In this document: in pieces, positions 5,751-7,030 of the stretch
Layout of the letters: each line of letters starts with the position of its first letter
How positions within the stretch are numbered: position 1 is the stretch's first letter
Assembly: GCA_964362515.1 (NCBI GenBank)
Contig: CAYIEP010000030.1
Location: 1-7,030 of the forward strand
DNA from: CAYIEP01 sp964362515
GTDB taxonomy: Bacteria; Patescibacteriota; Minisyncoccia; UBA6257; UBA9933
DNA: 7,030 nucleotides
Direction: 5' to 3'
The notes under the pieces: model-generated
Database searches by the model: none
What the model was told of the DNA's origin: nothing
What the model saw: the letters and a program-made list of their open reading frames with translations, nothing else
Made by a program: the position numbers and the translations under genes

Positions 5751-7014
5751 TTTCAACTCGTTTAATATCGGCGCCTAATTTTTTCAATCTTTCGTCTATT
5801 TTTTCATAACCTCTGTCAATTTGGTAAATGTTGTCAATTTCGGTTTTGCCTTCGGCTATTAATCCCGCCATAACCAAAGCGATTCCCGCTCTTAGGTCTG
5901 GAGAAATAAGTTTCTTTCCTTTTAATCTTGTCGGGCCGTTGACAACCGCTCGATGAGGGTCGGCCATTACGATATTCGCTCCCATTTGAGTAAGCATATC
6001 CGCGTAAAGCAATCTTCTGTCGTAAATCGTTTCATGAATCAAGCTTGAGCCCTTTGTTTGAGTCATTAAAACCGTATACGGGGGCTGAAGGTCGGTCGCA
6101 AATCCCGGATATTCATGAGTGGTAATATCGCAAGACAATAATTTTTTAGAACGCTTAATGACAAAGCTGTTTTTATATAATACGTAATTAATTCCCACCC
6201 TGTCAAATAAAGCCCATAAAGATTCCAGATGTTCCGGCCGGCAATTTTTTATATGAATGTCTCCGCTATTTGAGGCGGCGGCGAGCATGGCAAAGGTTCC
6301 CGCTTCGATTCTATCGGGAATTATTTCGTATTCTCCGCCGTTTATTTTTTTAACTCCCTTAATAATAATTGTCGGCGTGCCCGCGCCTTTTATTTTTGCC
6401 CCGCTTTTATTAAGATAATCCGCCAAGGCGACTATCTCCGGCTCCATGGCGGAATTTTTGAGAATGGTTTCCCCTTCCGCTAAAACGGCCGTCATCATTA
6501 AACTTTCGGTGGCGGTAACGCTTACTTTTGGAAAAAATATATCGGCGCCTTTTAATTTTTTTGCTTTCAAATAATAATGATTATCGGAAATTTTTAGAGC
6601 CGCGCCCATCTTTTTAAATCCTTCCAAGAACATATCAATCGGCCTGACGGACGCTCCGATTACGCAACCTCCGGGATGGGGGAATTTAACTTCTCCGCGC
6701 TTGACCAACACTGGACCGACAAACATTATGGACGCCCTGAATTTATTCATTATGCTTTCCGGTAAATCAACGCGAGAAAATCTTTTTTCTTTTATCTCAA
6801 TTGTTCTTTCTCCTTTTTTAGAAATTTCGTATCCCAGAAATTCTAAAAGCTCTTCCGCCTTTAAACAATCTTCAAGCTGGGATAAATTAGAGACCCTAAT
6901 AACCCCGTTTGTAAGAAGAGCCGCCGGAAAAATTTTTAAAGCGGCGTTTTTCGCGCCCAGAACTTCTATCTCTCCCGATAAAGGTTTTCTTCCGTTAATT
7001 ATGAATTTCGCCAT
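5743..7014 (-). CDS. murA: UDP-N-acetylglucosamine 1-carboxyvinyltransferase MurA
   Basis: Transfers enolpyruvate from PEP to UDP-GlcNAc in the cytoplasm, the first committed step of peptidoglycan synthesis. At 423 residues it has normal length. The N-terminal GAKNAAL segment places Lys22/Asn23 at the canonical positions, NKFRAS near 90-95 carries the substrate-binding Arg, and HPGGCVIG near 113-120 holds the catalytic loop Cys at about 117, so the enzyme is of the Cys type normally sensitive to fosfomycin. The general-base Asp lies in GFATDLQPP near 303-311; LRAG and QIDRGYEKI near the C-terminus hold the two late active-site Arg residues. Compared with other MurAs recalled from memory, the loop after the Cys reads GASVRPID instead of GARPVD, a two-residue insertion. 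The start is supported by the Lys22 spacing; an AGGA lies only 3 bases upstream of the ATG, which is unusually close. Confidence 0.97.
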   Translation of the reverse strand: MAKFIINGRKPLSGEIEVLGAKNAALKIFPAALLTNGVIRVSNLSQLEDCLKAEELLEFLGYEISKKGERTIEIKEKRFSRVDLPESIMNKFRASIMFVGPVLVKRGEVKFPHPGGCVIGASVRPIDMFLEGFKKMGAALKISDNHYYLKAKKLKGADIFFPKVSVTATESLMMTAVLAEGETILKNSAMEPEIVALADYLNKSGAKIKGAGTPTIIIKGVKKINGGEYEIIPDRIEAGTFAMLAAASNSGDIHIKNCRPEHLESLWALFDRVGINYVLYKNSFVIKRSKKLLSCDITTHEYPGFATDLQPPYTVLMTQTKGSSLIHETIYDRRLLYADMLTQMGANIVMADPHRAVVNGPTRLKGKKLISPDLRAGIALVMAGLIAEGKTEIDNIYQIDRGYEKIDERLKKLGADIKRVESS

Positions 7015-7030
7015 TAATCCTATCTTATTT

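Overview
The window reads as one co-directional block on the minus strand. In transcription order, right to left, it holds murA, mreB, a 369-base spacer, then a tightly packed type IV pilus operon: pilM, pilN, pilO, a 95-residue membrane protein, pilB, and the first 22 codons of another membrane or secreted protein cut by the window edge. No tRNA, rRNA, CRISPR array or transposase gene is visible.

Organism: the DNA is AT-rich and the proteins are rich in Lys, Ile and Asn. The pilus cluster has inner-membrane parts and a motor but, within view, no secretin (PilQ) and no full-length PilP. MurA and MreB are of ordinary bacterial type. This fits a small-genome, cell-wall-bearing bacterium, most likely of the Patescibacteria/CPR (Parcubacteria-like); that placement is inference from gene content and style, not from a marker search. 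TGA serves as a real stop (pilN), so the code is standard rather than the TGA=Gly code of Gracilibacteria/SR1.

Right part (4674-7030): murA makes the first committed peptidoglycan precursor and mreB organises lateral wall synthesis, so both serve the cell wall. Their 55-base gap holds a hairpin that includes the murA stop codon. MreB has Asn where the phosphate-2 motif normally has Asp.

Middle (4305-4673): the mreB-pilM spacer is almost entirely a long imperfect inverted duplication (4325-4658) closed by 14-base outer arms, with 23- and 16-base perfect arms nested inside and a GC-rich double hairpin at its centre. It has no convincing gene. It is the most unusual object in the window: a foldback/MITE-like element or a structured RNA.

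Left part (1-4304): PilM (actin-like, cytoplasmic), PilN and PilO (bitopic, inner membrane) and a small bitopic protein in the PilP position would form the assembly platform driven by the PilB extension ATPase. The fully visible pilus genes overlap or lie 2-3 bases apart, and the partial gene follows pilB after 8 bases. Four of the eight starts in the window carry the identical sequence TAATTATG, mostly without a Shine-Dalgarno.
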